Positions 14,363 through 23,578 of a stretch of 64,000 nucleotides of DNA are shown piece by piece; positions within the stretch are counted from its first letter, which is position 1; the number at the start of each line of letters is the position of its first letter. The notes under the pieces were generated by a model. It had not been told where the DNA came from, made no database searches, and was given only the letters and a program-made list of their open reading frames with translations. A program made the translations under genes and the position numbers. Where the stretch lies: the NCBI GenBank assembly GCA_019637395.1, contig JAHBVR010000005.1, positions 1 through 64,000 on the forward strand, in the 5' to 3' direction. Source of the DNA: Vulcanimicrobiota bacterium (GTDB lineage Bacteria > Vulcanimicrobiota > Xenobia > Xenobiales > JADMJV01).

Positions 14363-15241
14363 ATGCTACGTTATCGATTGTGCTTGTGGATGCTGTTCGT
14401 CGGCCTGTGCCTGGCCGCTCTCCAACTTCCCACCAAACCGGCCAACGATTTCCTGGCCGACTACGCCAACGTCATCAACATTGAAAAGACCAGAGCCGAG
14501 CTACGCTCCGACTTGAAAGCCTGGAATGCTCCGGGCAAGTCCCGCCTTTTCGTGGTCACCGTGAACAGTCTGAAAAGCTACGGCTTCAGCGATGTGGTCG
14601 AGGGTTCCCGCGCCTGGGCGCAGGCCTGGGGCCTGGAGAAAGCGGACGTGCTCTTTCTCTTTTCGGTCGGCGATCGCAAGGCCTGGATACAGACCGGAGC
14701 CGACTGGGGGGCAGCCGGGGAAGCCAAAGCCGGTGAAATCCTGCGAGATACGGTCATGCCTCCGGCTCGTAGTGGAGACTACTCCCTGGCCGTCTTTCGC
14801 GGAGCCAACGCCCTCCACCGTTTCATGCAGCCCGGGCCGGGCGCCATTCAGGCGGGGGGAGTCACTCTTTCCGAGAAGATGCAGGCCAGTATCCATCGCA
14901 GTCTCCCATTTTGTGACCTCCCCTGGCCGCTGGTCCTGGGACTCTTCGGGCTCGGCAGCACCCTGCTCATCATGGGAGTGATCGGTGTGCCCCGGGAGAT
15001 TGGCCGAGCCGGTATGCTGGCCGCGGCCGCCGTCACCATCCTGGCCACGGCCTTCTCGAGCCTGGTCCTACCGCTCTGCGTCATCGGGGTGATCGTCGGA
15101 ATTTCCCTGCTCTTTCCCAGCCATCATCACCACTGCCATTCCTGGTTCCACCGGCGTTCTTCCCACCACCGGGGCTGGTTGGGCGATTGTGGTGACTGGT
15201 TCGACGGTCTTTGGGGTGGCGGCTGCAGCGACAGATGGTAG
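14363..15241 (+). CDS. TPM-domain membrane protein
   Basis: A 292-residue protein: N-terminal signal peptide/anchor (LCLWMLFVGLCLAALQL), then a TPM domain at about 28-155 (NDFLADYANVIN, SRLFVVTVNSL, ADVLFLFSVGDRKAWIQTG) ending in a helical region. Transmembrane helices lie near 190-215 and 220-255, and the C-terminal tail is rich in His, Cys, Trp and Gly (HHHHCHSWFHRR, GLWGGGCSDRW). TPM (YgcG-type) proteins are associated with membrane repair or photosystem maintenance; the biochemical role here is unclear. The His/Cys tail could bind metal. It overlaps the next gene by seven bases. Confidence 0.78.
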   Translation: MLRYRLCLWMLFVGLCLAALQLPTKPANDFLADYANVINIEKTRAELRSDLKAWNAPGKSRLFVVTVNSLKSYGFSDVVEGSRAWAQAWGLEKADVLFLFSVGDRKAWIQTGADWGAAGEAKAGEILRDTVMPPARSGDYSLAVFRGANALHRFMQPGPGAIQAGGVTLSEKMQASIHRSLPFCDLPWPLVLGLFGLGSTLLIMGVIGVPREIGRAGMLAAAAVTILATAFSSLVLPLCVIGVIVGISLLFPSHHHHCHSWFHRRSSHHRGWLGDCGDWFDGLWGGGCSDRW

Positions 15242-15912
15242 ATGCCCGCCGACTCTACAGCCCCGAGGAACGGGAGCAGATTCGCCAGGCTCTGCAGAAA
15301 GCCGAATCCGCCACCGCTGGCGAGATCGTCTGTGCTGTCGCCAGCGAATCTGGCCGCTATGACCGCGCCGAGGCCCTGATCGGCTTCGCCTGCAGCCTGC
15401 TCTTGCTGGGCCTGTTGCACAGCCTGCACCATGGCGGCAGCGGTAGTTGGGGAGGGGCTGAGCCTCTCTCCCTGGGTTGGGAAATCGGTGTGCTCTGCGC
15501 CGGTTTTCTCTTGGGCAACCTGCTGGGCGCCTGGCTGCCCGGCCTGCGTACCGCGCTGGTGCCGCGTCGCGAAATGGAGGAAGAAAGCATGCGCGCCGCC
15601 TGGGCCGTCTTCTGCAACCAGAAACTGTCCAGCACCGCCAAACGCGGCGGCCTGCTCATCTACTTTTCTCTCTTCGAGCGCCGCGTGGTCATCCTGGCCG
15701 ACCAGGGAGCCCTGGAAGCCCTCACTCAAAGCGGCCTCGAACAAGTCCGCAACGCGGCCATCACCGCCTTGCGCCAGGGCAAACCGCTACAGGCCATGCT
15801 CGACTGTATCAGCCAGGCCGGCCAATTGCTGGCCGAAAAACTTCCCTGCCACCAGGGCGGTGGAGCCAACGAACTCAGCGACGACTTGGTCATCCTCCAC
15901 CCCCGTCCCTAA
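15235..15912 (+). CDS. TPM-domain protein, cytoplasmic-type partner
   Basis: A 225-residue protein with a split, TPM-like domain: SPEEREQIRQALQKAESATAGEIVCAV at the start, two hydrophobic segments at about 45-65 and 80-105, then LLIYFSLFERRVVILADQGALEAL and a final helix (AGQLLAEKLP). This is the layout of the second TPM gene commonly paired with the first type in bacteria. The ATG at 15235 overlaps the previous stop, so the two are translationally coupled. Confidence 0.68.
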   Translation: MVDARRLYSPEEREQIRQALQKAESATAGEIVCAVASESGRYDRAEALIGFACSLLLLGLLHSLHHGGSGSWGGAEPLSLGWEIGVLCAGFLLGNLLGAWLPGLRTALVPRREMEEESMRAAWAVFCNQKLSSTAKRGGLLIYFSLFERRVVILADQGALEALTQSGLEQVRNAAITALRQGKPLQAMLDCISQAGQLLAEKLPCHQGGGANELSDDLVILHPRP

Positions 15913-15952
15913 CTATTCGCAAGGGAACTTTGATTGTAGATTTTTATCCGGC

Positions 15953-16600
15953 GTGAAGGGCGCGCACATCAATATTGCCGGGATTTCCGGTGTGGTCACC
16001 AAGACCAGTTACGCTTTATTTTTGCTCTATAGCCTGTTTCATAGCTTGGCCGGGGAGAAATCGAGGGCGATTTTGTTTGACGTGAAGGGCGATGACTTGT
16101 TGTATTTGGACAGGCCAAACGCCCGGCTGAGCGCGGAGCAACGCGAGGTGTATGACAAACTGGGCCTGGCCTGCCAGCCTTTCGAGGCGGTGGCTTATCA
16201 CGGCAGCTTATGACGGTCCCGGGCTGGTGGTGGAGGACAGGCGGTGGCGGATTTGCCGGCCCTGGTGGATTTTTGGAAGCGCAATCCGCCGAGCCCAAGA
16301 GTCAGTGGTTCGAGAATGTCGCGACCGGAACGCGACGGGCTTTGGTGCGGCGGCTGAAGGCGATTTGTCCGCAAATTGTCGGATTGATCGGGGAGGCGGG
16401 GCGCTTTGACCCGTTTTGAGGGCCAGATGAATGTGGTGGATGTCCATTGGTTGACCGATCGGGCCCCAGATCTTTGCACTGGGTTCCGTGCTGAAGACCG
16501 TGTTTGTGGCTCGAGGGGCGATGCCCGGACGATTTTCCGACCATCTATTTGATGGTGGATGAGCTGAAATCAATACGCGCCGCGCGAAGGGGGAGGGCGA
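15953..16600 (+). pseudogene. Decayed HerA/DUF87-like ATPase
   Basis: Fragments in different frames read as one ATPase of the HerA/FtsK-like DUF87 group: first HINIAGISGVVTKTSYALFLLYS and FDVKGDDLLYLD (about 15966-16120), then further right IFALGSVLKTVFVARG and, after another frame change, FPTIYLMVDEL, a Walker B-type strand. Several stops and frameshifts separate these blocks and both ends are missing. It has no promoter of its own and follows the TPM pair directly. Confidence 0.6.
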
Positions 16601-16610
16601 TTCGCGAGGC

Positions 16611-17336
16611 TCAGGGAGTTGCAAGCTTTTCTTCCAAAGTGTCCAGGATGAATCGGTAGGATTCGTAACGGTGAGTGGCTATTCGGCCGCTGGCCACCGC
16701 TTCTAGCACGCCGCAGGCCGGCTCTTCGAGGTGCATGCAGTTGCGGTAACGACAGTCGCAGGTGGCAAACTCGGGAAAACAATCTTTCAATTCGGCTCGC
16801 TCCAGGGAGATGGGGACCAGCTTGAAGCCGGGCAGGTCGTAGATTTCGCCGCCTCCGTCCAGCTCGACCAGGCGATAGGTGGTGGTGGTATGGCGGCCTT
16901 TTCCCGTGGCCAGACTGACTTCGCCGGTGAGGGGTGACGAGTTGGGCTGGAGCAGGCCGAGCAGGCTGCTCTTGCCCACGCCCGAGTGACCGCACAGAGC
17001 CGAGCGTCCCTGACCGAGCTCCCTTCGCAGCTCGTCCACACCTTGACCGGTGTGGATGGAGGTTAGAATGCAGCCGTAGCCCAGGGCTCGGTAAAGCCGG
17101 GCAGTGGCTTCGGCCTGAGCCGCGTCCTCCAACAGATCCAGCTTGGTCAACACGATGATCACCTGCAGCCGCTCTTGCTCGGCCAGCACCAGCAGGCGAT
17201 TGATCATGCCGACGCGCAGGTCGGGGAGAGTCAGCGAGGCCACGATGACCAGCCGGTTCAAGTTGCGCGTGAGCAACTGGATGACCGGCGGGCGTCTGTC
17301 GGCCCGACCGCGCCGGCGGCGAATGGGTCGACCCAC
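16611..17336 (-). CDS. rsgA: Ribosome small-subunit-dependent GTPase, short form
   Basis: A 241-residue circularly permuted GTPase that assists late 30S maturation. The G4 motif TKLD (residues ~64-67) precedes the P-loop GHSGVGKSSLL (~115-125), then a switch I-type KGRHTTTTYRL and DLPGF (G3). The zinc-binding C-terminal segment CDCRYRNCMHLEEPAC follows. The family normally has an N-terminal OB-fold of ~70-90 residues; here the protein begins MGRPIRRRRGRADRRPP almost at the GTPase domain, so that domain is missing. It starts at GTG one base after the prpD stop, making it the last gene of the riboswitch-led operon, an unusual location. Confidence 0.86.
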   Translation of the reverse strand: MGRPIRRRRGRADRRPPVIQLLTRNLNRLVIVASLTLPDLRVGMINRLLVLAEQERLQVIIVLTKLDLLEDAAQAEATARLYRALGYGCILTSIHTGQGVDELRRELGQGRSALCGHSGVGKSSLLGLLQPNSSPLTGEVSLATGKGRHTTTTYRLVELDGGGEIYDLPGFKLVPISLERAELKDCFPEFATCDCRYRNCMHLEEPACGVLEAVASGRIATHRYESYRFILDTLEEKLATP

Positions 17337-17337
17337 G

Positions 17338-18789
17338 CTAGATCACGAAGAGGTCCACGAATTCGTGCACCGGCAGCTCCACCAGCCGGTCGAATTCCAG
17401 CGAGTGCTGCAGAATCGTCTTCTGCTGCTTTTCGGGAAAAATTCGGGCCAGGTTGATTCGATATTTTTCCAGCAGCTTGGGGATGCCCTCGGCCCGGCGG
17501 CGCTTGTGCCCGATGGGATATTCCACCACCACTTCGTCCAGCACCTGGCCGTCGGTCAACTCGACCGTCAAGCCGTTGGCAATGGAGCGCTTTTCGGGGT
17601 CGTGGTAATCTTTGGTGAACTGCGGATCTTCCACGCAGACCATGCGTTCGCGCAGGGCGTCGATGCGGGGGTCCTCGGCCACTCCGTCTTCATAGTCGGC
17701 AGCCGTCAGCCGGCCGTGTAGCAGGGGCACGGCGATCATATATTGGAGGCAGTGATCGCGGTCGGCCGGGTTGTTGAGCGGGCCCTTCTTGTCGATGATG
17801 CGTAGGGCCGCCTCGTGGGTACGGATGGTGATTTTGGCGATGTTCTCGGTGCCGCGCCCGAGGTCGCGCAGCCGATTGAACAACGTCATGGCCGCCTCCA
17901 CCGCTGTCTGTGAATGAAACTCGGCCGGAAACGAGATTTTGAAGAGGACGTTTTCCATCACGTAGGAGCCATAGTCTCGCTGAAACTTGAACGAGTTGCC
18001 CTGGAAACTGACGTCATAAAATCCCCAGGTTTTGGCAGTCAGCACCGAGGGATACCCCATCTCGCCGGTGCGCGCGATCAGCGCCAGACGCACGGCGCGG
18101 GCGGTGGCGTCGCCGGCGGCCCAGGACTTGCGGCTGCCGGTGTTGGGAGCGTGGCGGTAGGTGCGCAGCGACTGGCCGTCCACAAAGGCCAGCGACAGGG
18201 CGTTGATCAGCTCGTCCCGGGATAATCCGAGCAGTTTGCCGACCACGGCGGTGGAAGCCACTTTGACCAGGAAGACGTGGTCCAGACCCACCTTGTTGAA
18301 GGAATTCTCTAGAGCCAGGACCCCCTGGATCTCATGGGCCATGATCATCGCTTCCAAGACCTGTCTCATGGTCAAGGGAGCCTTGCCCCCGGCTACCCGG
18401 GTGCGCGACAGCCAGTCGGCGGCGGCCAGGATTGCCCCCAGGTTGTCGGAGGGGTGGCCCCATTCGGCGGCCAGCCAGGTATCATTGAAGTCCAGCCAGC
18501 GCACGATGGTGCCGATGTTGAAGGCGGCCTGGATGGGATCCAGCTGGAATTGGGTGCCGGGCACGCGGGCGCCGTGGGGCACCACCGTGCCAGGAACGAC
18601 CGGTCCCAGCAACTTGGTGCAGGCAGGATAGGTCAAAGCTTCCAGACCGCAGCCCAGGGTATCGAGCAGGCAGTGCTGGGCGGTGGTCCAGGCCAGCTGA
18701 CTTTGCACTTGATAATGCAGTACATAGTCGGCGATGTCGACCAGCACCTGGTCGGGCTCGGGCCTCTGGTTGGATAGGTGTGAACTCAT
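17338..18789 (-). CDS. prpD: 2-methylcitrate dehydratase, MmgE/PrpD family
   Basis: A 483-residue MmgE/PrpD protein that would dehydrate 2-methylcitrate to 2-methylaconitate in the methylcitrate cycle. Recognisable segments are [11 protein letters not shown] (residues ~45-56), [24 protein letters not shown] (~100-125), [16 protein letters not shown] and [17 protein letters not shown]. The length matches PrpD (~483). Its ATG overlaps the stop of the citrate-synthase gene (ATGA). With prpB and prpC it forms a complete methylcitrate set except for the methylisocitrate-forming aconitase, presumably encoded elsewhere. Confidence 0.9.
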   Translation of the reverse strand: MSSHLSNQRPEPDQVLVDIADYVLHYQVQSQLAWTTAQHCLLDTLGCGLEALTYPACTKLLGPVVPGTVVPHGARVPGTQFQLDPIQAAFNIGTIVRWLDFNDTWLAAEWGHPSDNLGAILAAADWLSRTRVAGGKAPLTMRQVLEAMIMAHEIQGVLALENSFNKVGLDHVFLVKVASTAVVGKLLGLSRDELINALSLAFVDGQSLRTYRHAPNTGSRKSWAAGDATARAVRLALIARTGEMGYPSVLTAKTWGFYDVSFQGNSFKFQRDYGSYVMENVLFKISFPAEFHSQTAVEAAMTLFNRLRDLGRGTENIAKITIRTHEAALRIIDKKGPLNNPADRDHCLQYMIAVPLLHGRLTAADYEDGVAEDPRIDALRERMVCVEDPQFTKDYHDPEKRSIANGLTVELTDGQVLDEVVVEYPIGHKRRRAEGIPKLLEKYRINLARIFPEKQQKTILQHSLEFDRLVELPVHEFVDLFVI

Positions 18790-19913
18790 GCGCGTAACTC
18801 CAATGGGATATATTCTTGGTTATCGGGACCGATGTAGTGGGCGCTGGGACGGATGATCTTGCCGTCCTGGCGCTGCTCGATAATGTGGGCGCTCCAGCCG
18901 GTGATGCGCGAAAGCACGAACAGGGGAGTGAACATTAGAGTGGGCACGCCCATGCGGTGATAGGAAACGGCCGAGAACCAGTCCAGGTTGGGGAACATCT
19001 TCTTGGCCTCCCACATCACCGACTCCAGCCGCTCGGCGATTTCGTAGAGCAGCATGTCGCCGGCTTCTTCCGAAAGCTGGCGGGCTACCCGCTTGATGAT
19101 GGCGTTGCGCGGATCGGAAATGGTATAGACCGGATGGCCAAAGCCGATGATCACTTCTTTGGCGGCCAGCCGCGCACGAATGTCTTCTTCCGCTTCGTCT
19201 GGGGAGTTGTAGCGGCTCTGAATGTCGAAGGCGACCTCGTTGGCGCCCCCGTGCTTGGGACCGCGTAGCGCACCGATAGCTCCACTTACAGCCGAGTAGA
19301 TGTCCGAACCGGTACCGGCGATGACCCGGCTGGTGAAGGTGGAAGCGTTGAATTCGTGCTCGGCATAGAGGTTCAGCGAAATTTGCATGGCCTGGACCCA
19401 GGAATTGCAGGGGGGTCGACCGTGCAGCAGGTGCAGGAAGTGGCCGCCCACGGTTTCGTCGTCCGTTTCCACTTCGATCTCGCGACTGTTTTGGGCAAAA
19501 TGGTACCAGTAGAGCAGGGCCGAGCCCATCGAGGCCAGCAGTTTGTCGGCCACGTCGCGGGCACCCGCCAGGCGGTGGTCCTCCCTCTCCGGTTGCAGGC
19601 TGCCCAGCACGGAGGTGTAGGTGCGCAGCACGTCCATGGGGTGGGCGGCGGCGGGCAGCGAGCGCAAGACCTGCTTGGCCGCCTGCGGCAATCCGCGCAG
19701 GGACCTGAGCTTCTGTCCATAGGCCTTCAGTTGCGCTGGTTTGGGCAGGTTACCATGGATGAGCAGGTAGGCGGTTTCTTCGAAGCTGGCCTTTTCGGCC
19801 AGGTCGAGGATGTCATAGCCACGATAGTGCAGGTCGTTTCCGCTCTTGCCTACGCTGCACAAGGCGGTATTGCCCGCCACCACACCCGACAGGGCCACGC
19901 TTTTCTTAGCCAT
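18786..19913 (-). CDS. prpC: 2-methylcitrate synthase / citrate synthase
   Basis: A 375-residue short-type citrate synthase that would condense propionyl-CoA with oxaloacetate. Family blocks include [38 protein letters not shown] (catalytic His region), [13 protein letters not shown] (second His), [13 protein letters not shown] and the late catalytic Asp region ([14 protein letters not shown]). Its length and its position between prpB and prpD argue for the methylcitrate enzyme rather than the housekeeping one; activity on acetyl-CoA is also likely. It overlaps prpB by eight bases. Confidence 0.88.
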   Translation of the reverse strand: MAKKSVALSGVVAGNTALCSVGKSGNDLHYRGYDILDLAEKASFEETAYLLIHGNLPKPAQLKAYGQKLRSLRGLPQAAKQVLRSLPAAAHPMDVLRTYTSVLGSLQPEREDHRLAGARDVADKLLASMGSALLYWYHFAQNSREIEVETDDETVGGHFLHLLHGRPPCNSWVQAMQISLNLYAEHEFNASTFTSRVIAGTGSDIYSAVSGAIGALRGPKHGGANEVAFDIQSRYNSPDEAEEDIRARLAAKEVIIGFGHPVYTISDPRNAIIKRVARQLSEEAGDMLLYEIAERLESVMWEAKKMFPNLDWFSAVSYHRMGVPTLMFTPLFVLSRITGWSAHIIEQRQDGKIIRPSAHYIGPDNQEYIPLELRA

Positions 19914-20799
19914 TTTTCCCTCGCATGAAAAGTTGATCGAGCTTTTGCTCGTAAGCGTAATAACCGATGGACTGATACAGCTCTTCGCGCGTCTGCATGG
20001 TTTCCAGCACCTGTCGCTGAGTGCCGTCCCCCCGAATGTGGGCGAAGACGTTGGCGGCCGCCTTGTTGGCGGCGCGGAAGGCCGACAGCGGATAGAGGGC
20101 CAGTCCGACTCCGGCCTGGCGCAGCTCCTCCAGCCCGTAGAGCTGGATCACCCCGAATTCGGTGAGATTGGCCAGCACCGGAATGCCGGTGGCGTCCACG
20201 AACTTCTGATAGTAGCTCAGGTCGGGCACGGCTTCGGCGAAGAGGAAGTCAGCGCCGGCCTCTTGATAGGCCACGGCCCGCTCCAGCGTCTTCTCCAGAC
20301 CCTCGGAGGCAAAAGCATCGGTGCGCGCACCGATCACGAAGTCATCGTCGCTGCGCGCGTCCACCGCCGCTTTGAGGCGGTCCACCATCTCCTGGCAACT
20401 GACCACCTCTTTGCCGGGTCGGTGACCGCAGCGCTTGGCCCCGACCTGATCTTCGATATGCAGCGCGGCCGCGCCGGCTTTGATCAGCGAGCGCACGGTG
20501 CGGGCCACGTTAAAAGCCGACGGGCCAAAACCGGTGTCCACGTCCACCAGCAAGGGCAGGTCGCAGACATTGGTGATGCGTCCGATGTCGATCAGCACGT
20601 CTTCCAGTGTGGTGATACCCAGGTCGGGAAGGCCCAGCGAGCCGGCGGCCACGCCGCCGCCCGAGAGATAGATGGCACGGAACCCTGCTTGTTGCGCCAG
20701 CAGGGCGTGGTTGGCGTTGATGGTGCCCACCACTTGCAGAGGTTGTTCTTGTTCCATAGCCTGCCGAAAACGCCGGCCCGGGCTGAGGTTAGGACTCAT
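19906..20799 (-). CDS. prpB: Methylisocitrate lyase
   Basis: A 297-residue ICL/PEPM-family enzyme splitting methylisocitrate into succinate and pyruvate. Diagnostic features are the catalytic KRCGH loop (within [14 protein letters not shown]), DVDTGFGP for Mg2+ binding, IEDQ, GARTDA and VLANLTEFG. The ATG at 20799 gives the normal PrpB length of ~296; an upstream extension is a shadow within mmsB. It overlaps the end of mmsB by 11 bases. Confidence 0.92.
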   Translation of the reverse strand: MSPNLSPGRRFRQAMEQEQPLQVVGTINANHALLAQQAGFRAIYLSGGGVAAGSLGLPDLGITTLEDVLIDIGRITNVCDLPLLVDVDTGFGPSAFNVARTVRSLIKAGAAALHIEDQVGAKRCGHRPGKEVVSCQEMVDRLKAAVDARSDDDFVIGARTDAFASEGLEKTLERAVAYQEAGADFLFAEAVPDLSYYQKFVDATGIPVLANLTEFGVIQLYGLEELRQAGVGLALYPLSAFRAANKAAANVFAHIRGDGTQRQVLETMQTREELYQSIGYYAYEQKLDQLFMRGKNG

Positions 20800-21685
20800 G
20801 CGGTGGCTCCTGAAAGAGTTTGATGATGCTAGAAAAATCCAGTTTGGAATGTCCGGCCAGTCCGTGGGCGGCATAGAGATTGCGGGCCAGACTGCCCAGA
20901 GGAATGCTGGCTTTCAGGGCGGCCGCCGCTTCCTGAGCCAATCCCAGATCCTTGAGCATCAGCTCGCTGGCAAAACCGCCCGCGTAGGCCTTTGCGGCCG
21001 GAACGTTGGCCATGACACCGGGCACCGGGTTATACTTCTCCAGAGCCCAATTGTTACCCGAGCTGCGTGTCATGATTTCGGAGAGCACGGCCGGGTCGAG
21101 GCCGTGCGCCTGCCCCAGAGTGAGGGCTTCCGAAGTGCCGATCATGAGCACCGCCAGCAGCATGTTGTTGCACATCTTGGCTACCTGACCCGCCCCCGAA
21201 GCTCCCGCGTGAAACAAGTTGGCGCCCATCTTCTCCAACCAGGGGCGAGCGCGCTCGAAGGCCTCGGCCGTGCCTCCCGCCATGAAGCTCAGGCTGCCGG
21301 CCGCCGCTCCGGCCGTGCCCCCCGAAACGGGCGCGTCCAGGAAGACCAGACCCCTCCGTTGCGCCTCGTTGGCCACTTTGCGCGCGCTGTCGGGGGCGAT
21401 GGTGCTGCAGTCGATGACCAGCGTATTGGATGGCAACTCCGCCATCAGACCCTGCTCTCCCAGGTAGAGCGCTTCCACATGGGCGCTGGCCGGCAGCATG
21501 CTGATGATGCAGCCGGCCCCCCGAGCGGCTTCGCGAGCGGAGTCGGCGCACTGCAGCCCGGCTTCGCGCGCCAGCTCCAGGCACGACGTTGCCAGGTCGA
21601 AGCCCACCACCTCCAGGCCGGATTTGTGCAGGTTGAGGGCCATGGGCCGGCCCATATTGCCCAATCCCAGAAAAGCGGTCTTCAT
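20789..21685 (-). CDS. mmsB: 3-hydroxyisobutyrate dehydrogenase
   Basis: A 298-residue NAD-dependent beta-hydroxyacid dehydrogenase oxidising 3-hydroxyisobutyrate to methylmalonate semialdehyde. It starts [21 protein letters not shown] (Rossmann GxGxxG), has [11 protein letters not shown] (substrate-binding) at about 122-132, [14 protein letters not shown] with the catalytic Lys at about 170-183, and a C-terminal KDLGLA. Length is typical (~295). Its ATG overlaps the hydrolase stop (ATGA). It sits in exactly the expected place in valine catabolism. Confidence 0.9.
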   Translation of the reverse strand: MKTAFLGLGNMGRPMALNLHKSGLEVVGFDLATSCLELAREAGLQCADSAREAARGAGCIISMLPASAHVEALYLGEQGLMAELPSNTLVIDCSTIAPDSARKVANEAQRRGLVFLDAPVSGGTAGAAAGSLSFMAGGTAEAFERARPWLEKMGANLFHAGASGAGQVAKMCNNMLLAVLMIGTSEALTLGQAHGLDPAVLSEIMTRSSGNNWALEKYNPVPGVMANVPAAKAYAGGFASELMLKDLGLAQEAAAALKASIPLGSLARNLYAAHGLAGHSKLDFSSIIKLFQEPPHES

Positions 21686-22800
21686 GAGCCCAACCCCTGG
21701 AGGGGGTGAGGTCCCTGGAAGCGAGTTTCGAAGTGAGATTCCACCAGCGAAGCCGTCACCTCGAGTAAAGAGGGCGGGTTCCACTGCGGTTTTCGGTCTT
21801 TCTCTATGAGCAGGGCGCGCACTCCTTCGATAAAGTCCGAATGGGCGCAGCAGCCGAGAGAAACCAGGTATTCCAGGCGAAAGACAGCGGCCAGGGAGAG
21901 GTGGGGCACGCGCTGCCAGAGTTCAAAGGCCAGAGCCGCCGAGGTGGGAGAGCCTTTGACGAAGGCCGAACGGGCACCGGCCAGCCAGGCATCCTCACTT
22001 TCCATGGCAGCGATTCGAGCGGCAATCTCGCGAAGGTCTTCGCCCGCCATCAAGCGGTTCAGCAGGTCGAAATGCTCGCGGACCTTGGAAACCGGGCCCT
22101 GACTGGTGGTATAGCGAGCCAGCAGTCGGCTGAGTTCGGCCCGATCCGAGCGCTCTTCCCCGCTCCAGACGGTAGCCGCGAGGGCGCTCAAGACTTCTTG
22201 CCGCCGTTCGGCCTCGATGTGAAAGTCCCCCAGACCGCAAAACAGCGCGTCGGCCGCGTTCAGGGGCGCAGCGGTGAGCCCCAGGAAGAGGCCGACTCGT
22301 CCGGGCATGCGGCGCAGAATCCAGCTGCCGCCGACATCCGGATACAGACCGATGGTCACCTCCGGCATAGCGATGCGGCTCTTCGAAGTGACCACCCGGT
22401 GCGAAGCTCCGGCCATCAAGCCCAGCCCTCCGCCCATCACGATGCCGTGACCCCAGCACAGAAAGGGCTTGGGATAGGCGTGAATTAGATAGTCCAGCTG
22501 ATATTCTTCAGCAAAGAAGCTGCGGGCGTATTCGCCGGGTGGATTCGAGGTTTCGCGTAACGAAGCATAGAGCTCTCGAATATCCCCGCCCGCACAGAAG
22601 GCTTTTTCGCCCGCTCCCTGCAGAAAAACGCCCGCAATGTCAGGGTCTTGCGCCCACTTTTCGAGAGCCGGACGCAAGCTGCGCACCATCTCCAGAGAGA
22701 GAGCATTCAAGGAATCGGGAGCGTTGAGGGTGGCCACACCAAACCGGCGTTTGCCGGCGGTGGTCAGTTCTTCCAGCAGAATGGGTTCCGTTTTAAGCAT
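21682..22800 (-). CDS. 3-hydroxyisobutyryl-CoA hydrolase
   Basis: A 372-residue crotonase-superfamily thioesterase releasing 3-hydroxyisobutyrate from its CoA ester. Signature parts are AFCAGGDIRELY (residues ~67-78), GIVMGGGLGLMAGASHRV (oxyanion hole, ~116-133) and PEVTIGLYPDVGGSWILRRMPG with the family's catalytic Glu/Asp (~146-167). The longer C-terminal half distinguishes hydrolases (~350-380) from hydratases (~260). It overlaps the hydratase gene by eight bases. Confidence 0.88.
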   Translation of the reverse strand: MLKTEPILLEELTTAGKRRFGVATLNAPDSLNALSLEMVRSLRPALEKWAQDPDIAGVFLQGAGEKAFCAGGDIRELYASLRETSNPPGEYARSFFAEEYQLDYLIHAYPKPFLCWGHGIVMGGGLGLMAGASHRVVTSKSRIAMPEVTIGLYPDVGGSWILRRMPGRVGLFLGLTAAPLNAADALFCGLGDFHIEAERRQEVLSALAATVWSGEERSDRAELSRLLARYTTSQGPVSKVREHFDLLNRLMAGEDLREIAARIAAMESEDAWLAGARSAFVKGSPTSAALAFELWQRVPHLSLAAVFRLEYLVSLGCCAHSDFIEGVRALLIEKDRKPQWNPPSLLEVTASLVESHFETRFQGPHPLQGLGS

Positions 22801-23578
22801 TGTGCCAGACCGGCGGGCGTTTGGCCAGGAAGGCGCCGACTCCCTCGCGTTGGTCTTGAGTGTCGAAAAGCGCTACGAAAGCGTCTCGTTCTTCCGGCAA
22901 TCGGGTCAGGGGAGCGGCTTGCCGGGCCCCCTGGATCAGGCGCTTGCAGGCGGTCACGCTGGTCGGGCTCTGCTTTTCGGCGTTGGCGCACCACTGCAGG
23001 GCCCGCTCCAGGGCCTGGCCGCGGCCTACCACTTCTTCCACCAGACCGATGCGCAAAGCCGTCTCGGCGTTGGCGCGCTCGCCGCACAAAATCATGCGCT
23101 TGGCCCAGCCTTCGCCGACCAGCCAGGCCAGCCACTGAGTGCCGCCGGCGCAAGGAAGCAGACCGACGGTCGCTTCCGGCAGGGCCAATACAGCGTGTTC
23201 TTCGGCGATGCGCAGGTCACAGGCCAGCGCGCACTCCAGGCCCCCGCCCATGGCGTAACCGTTGATGGCGGCGATGCTCAAACCGCGAAAGCCGGCCAGG
23301 CGCTCGAAAGCAGCCCCAAAGCGGGTGGCCATACGCCGGGCCACTTCCTTGTTGCCACTTTCGAAGAGCTTGAGATCGGCGCCGGCCGAGAAGAATTTCT
23401 CGCCAGCCCCGGTCAGCACCAGGCAATAGATGTCGCGGTCGTTTTCCAGGTCTTGGACCAATTGCTCCAGCCCGGCCAGGCTGGCTTCGGTCCAGGTGTG
23501 GGCGGGGGGATGGTCGAGCGTGACGATAGCGGTGTGGCCGCGCTTCTCCAGCTCCAGTCCGGGGTAAGTTGGGTTCAT
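22793..23578 (-). CDS. Enoyl-CoA hydratase (probable methacrylyl-CoA hydratase)
   Basis: A 261-residue enoyl-CoA hydratase/isomerase. It has KFFSAGADLKLF (residues ~60-71), INGYAMGGGLECALACD (oxyanion hole and first catalytic Glu, ~97-113) and PEATVGLLPCAGGTQWLAWLVG (second Glu, ~127-148). By operon position it would hydrate methacrylyl-CoA to 3-hydroxyisobutyryl-CoA, one step after the dehydrogenase. Its ATG overlaps the dehydrogenase stop (ATGA). Confidence 0.85.
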   Translation of the reverse strand: MNPTYPGLELEKRGHTAIVTLDHPPAHTWTEASLAGLEQLVQDLENDRDIYCLVLTGAGEKFFSAGADLKLFESGNKEVARRMATRFGAAFERLAGFRGLSIAAINGYAMGGGLECALACDLRIAEEHAVLALPEATVGLLPCAGGTQWLAWLVGEGWAKRMILCGERANAETALRIGLVEEVVGRGQALERALQWCANAEKQSPTSVTACKRLIQGARQAAPLTRLPEERDAFVALFDTQDQREGVGAFLAKRPPVWHNA

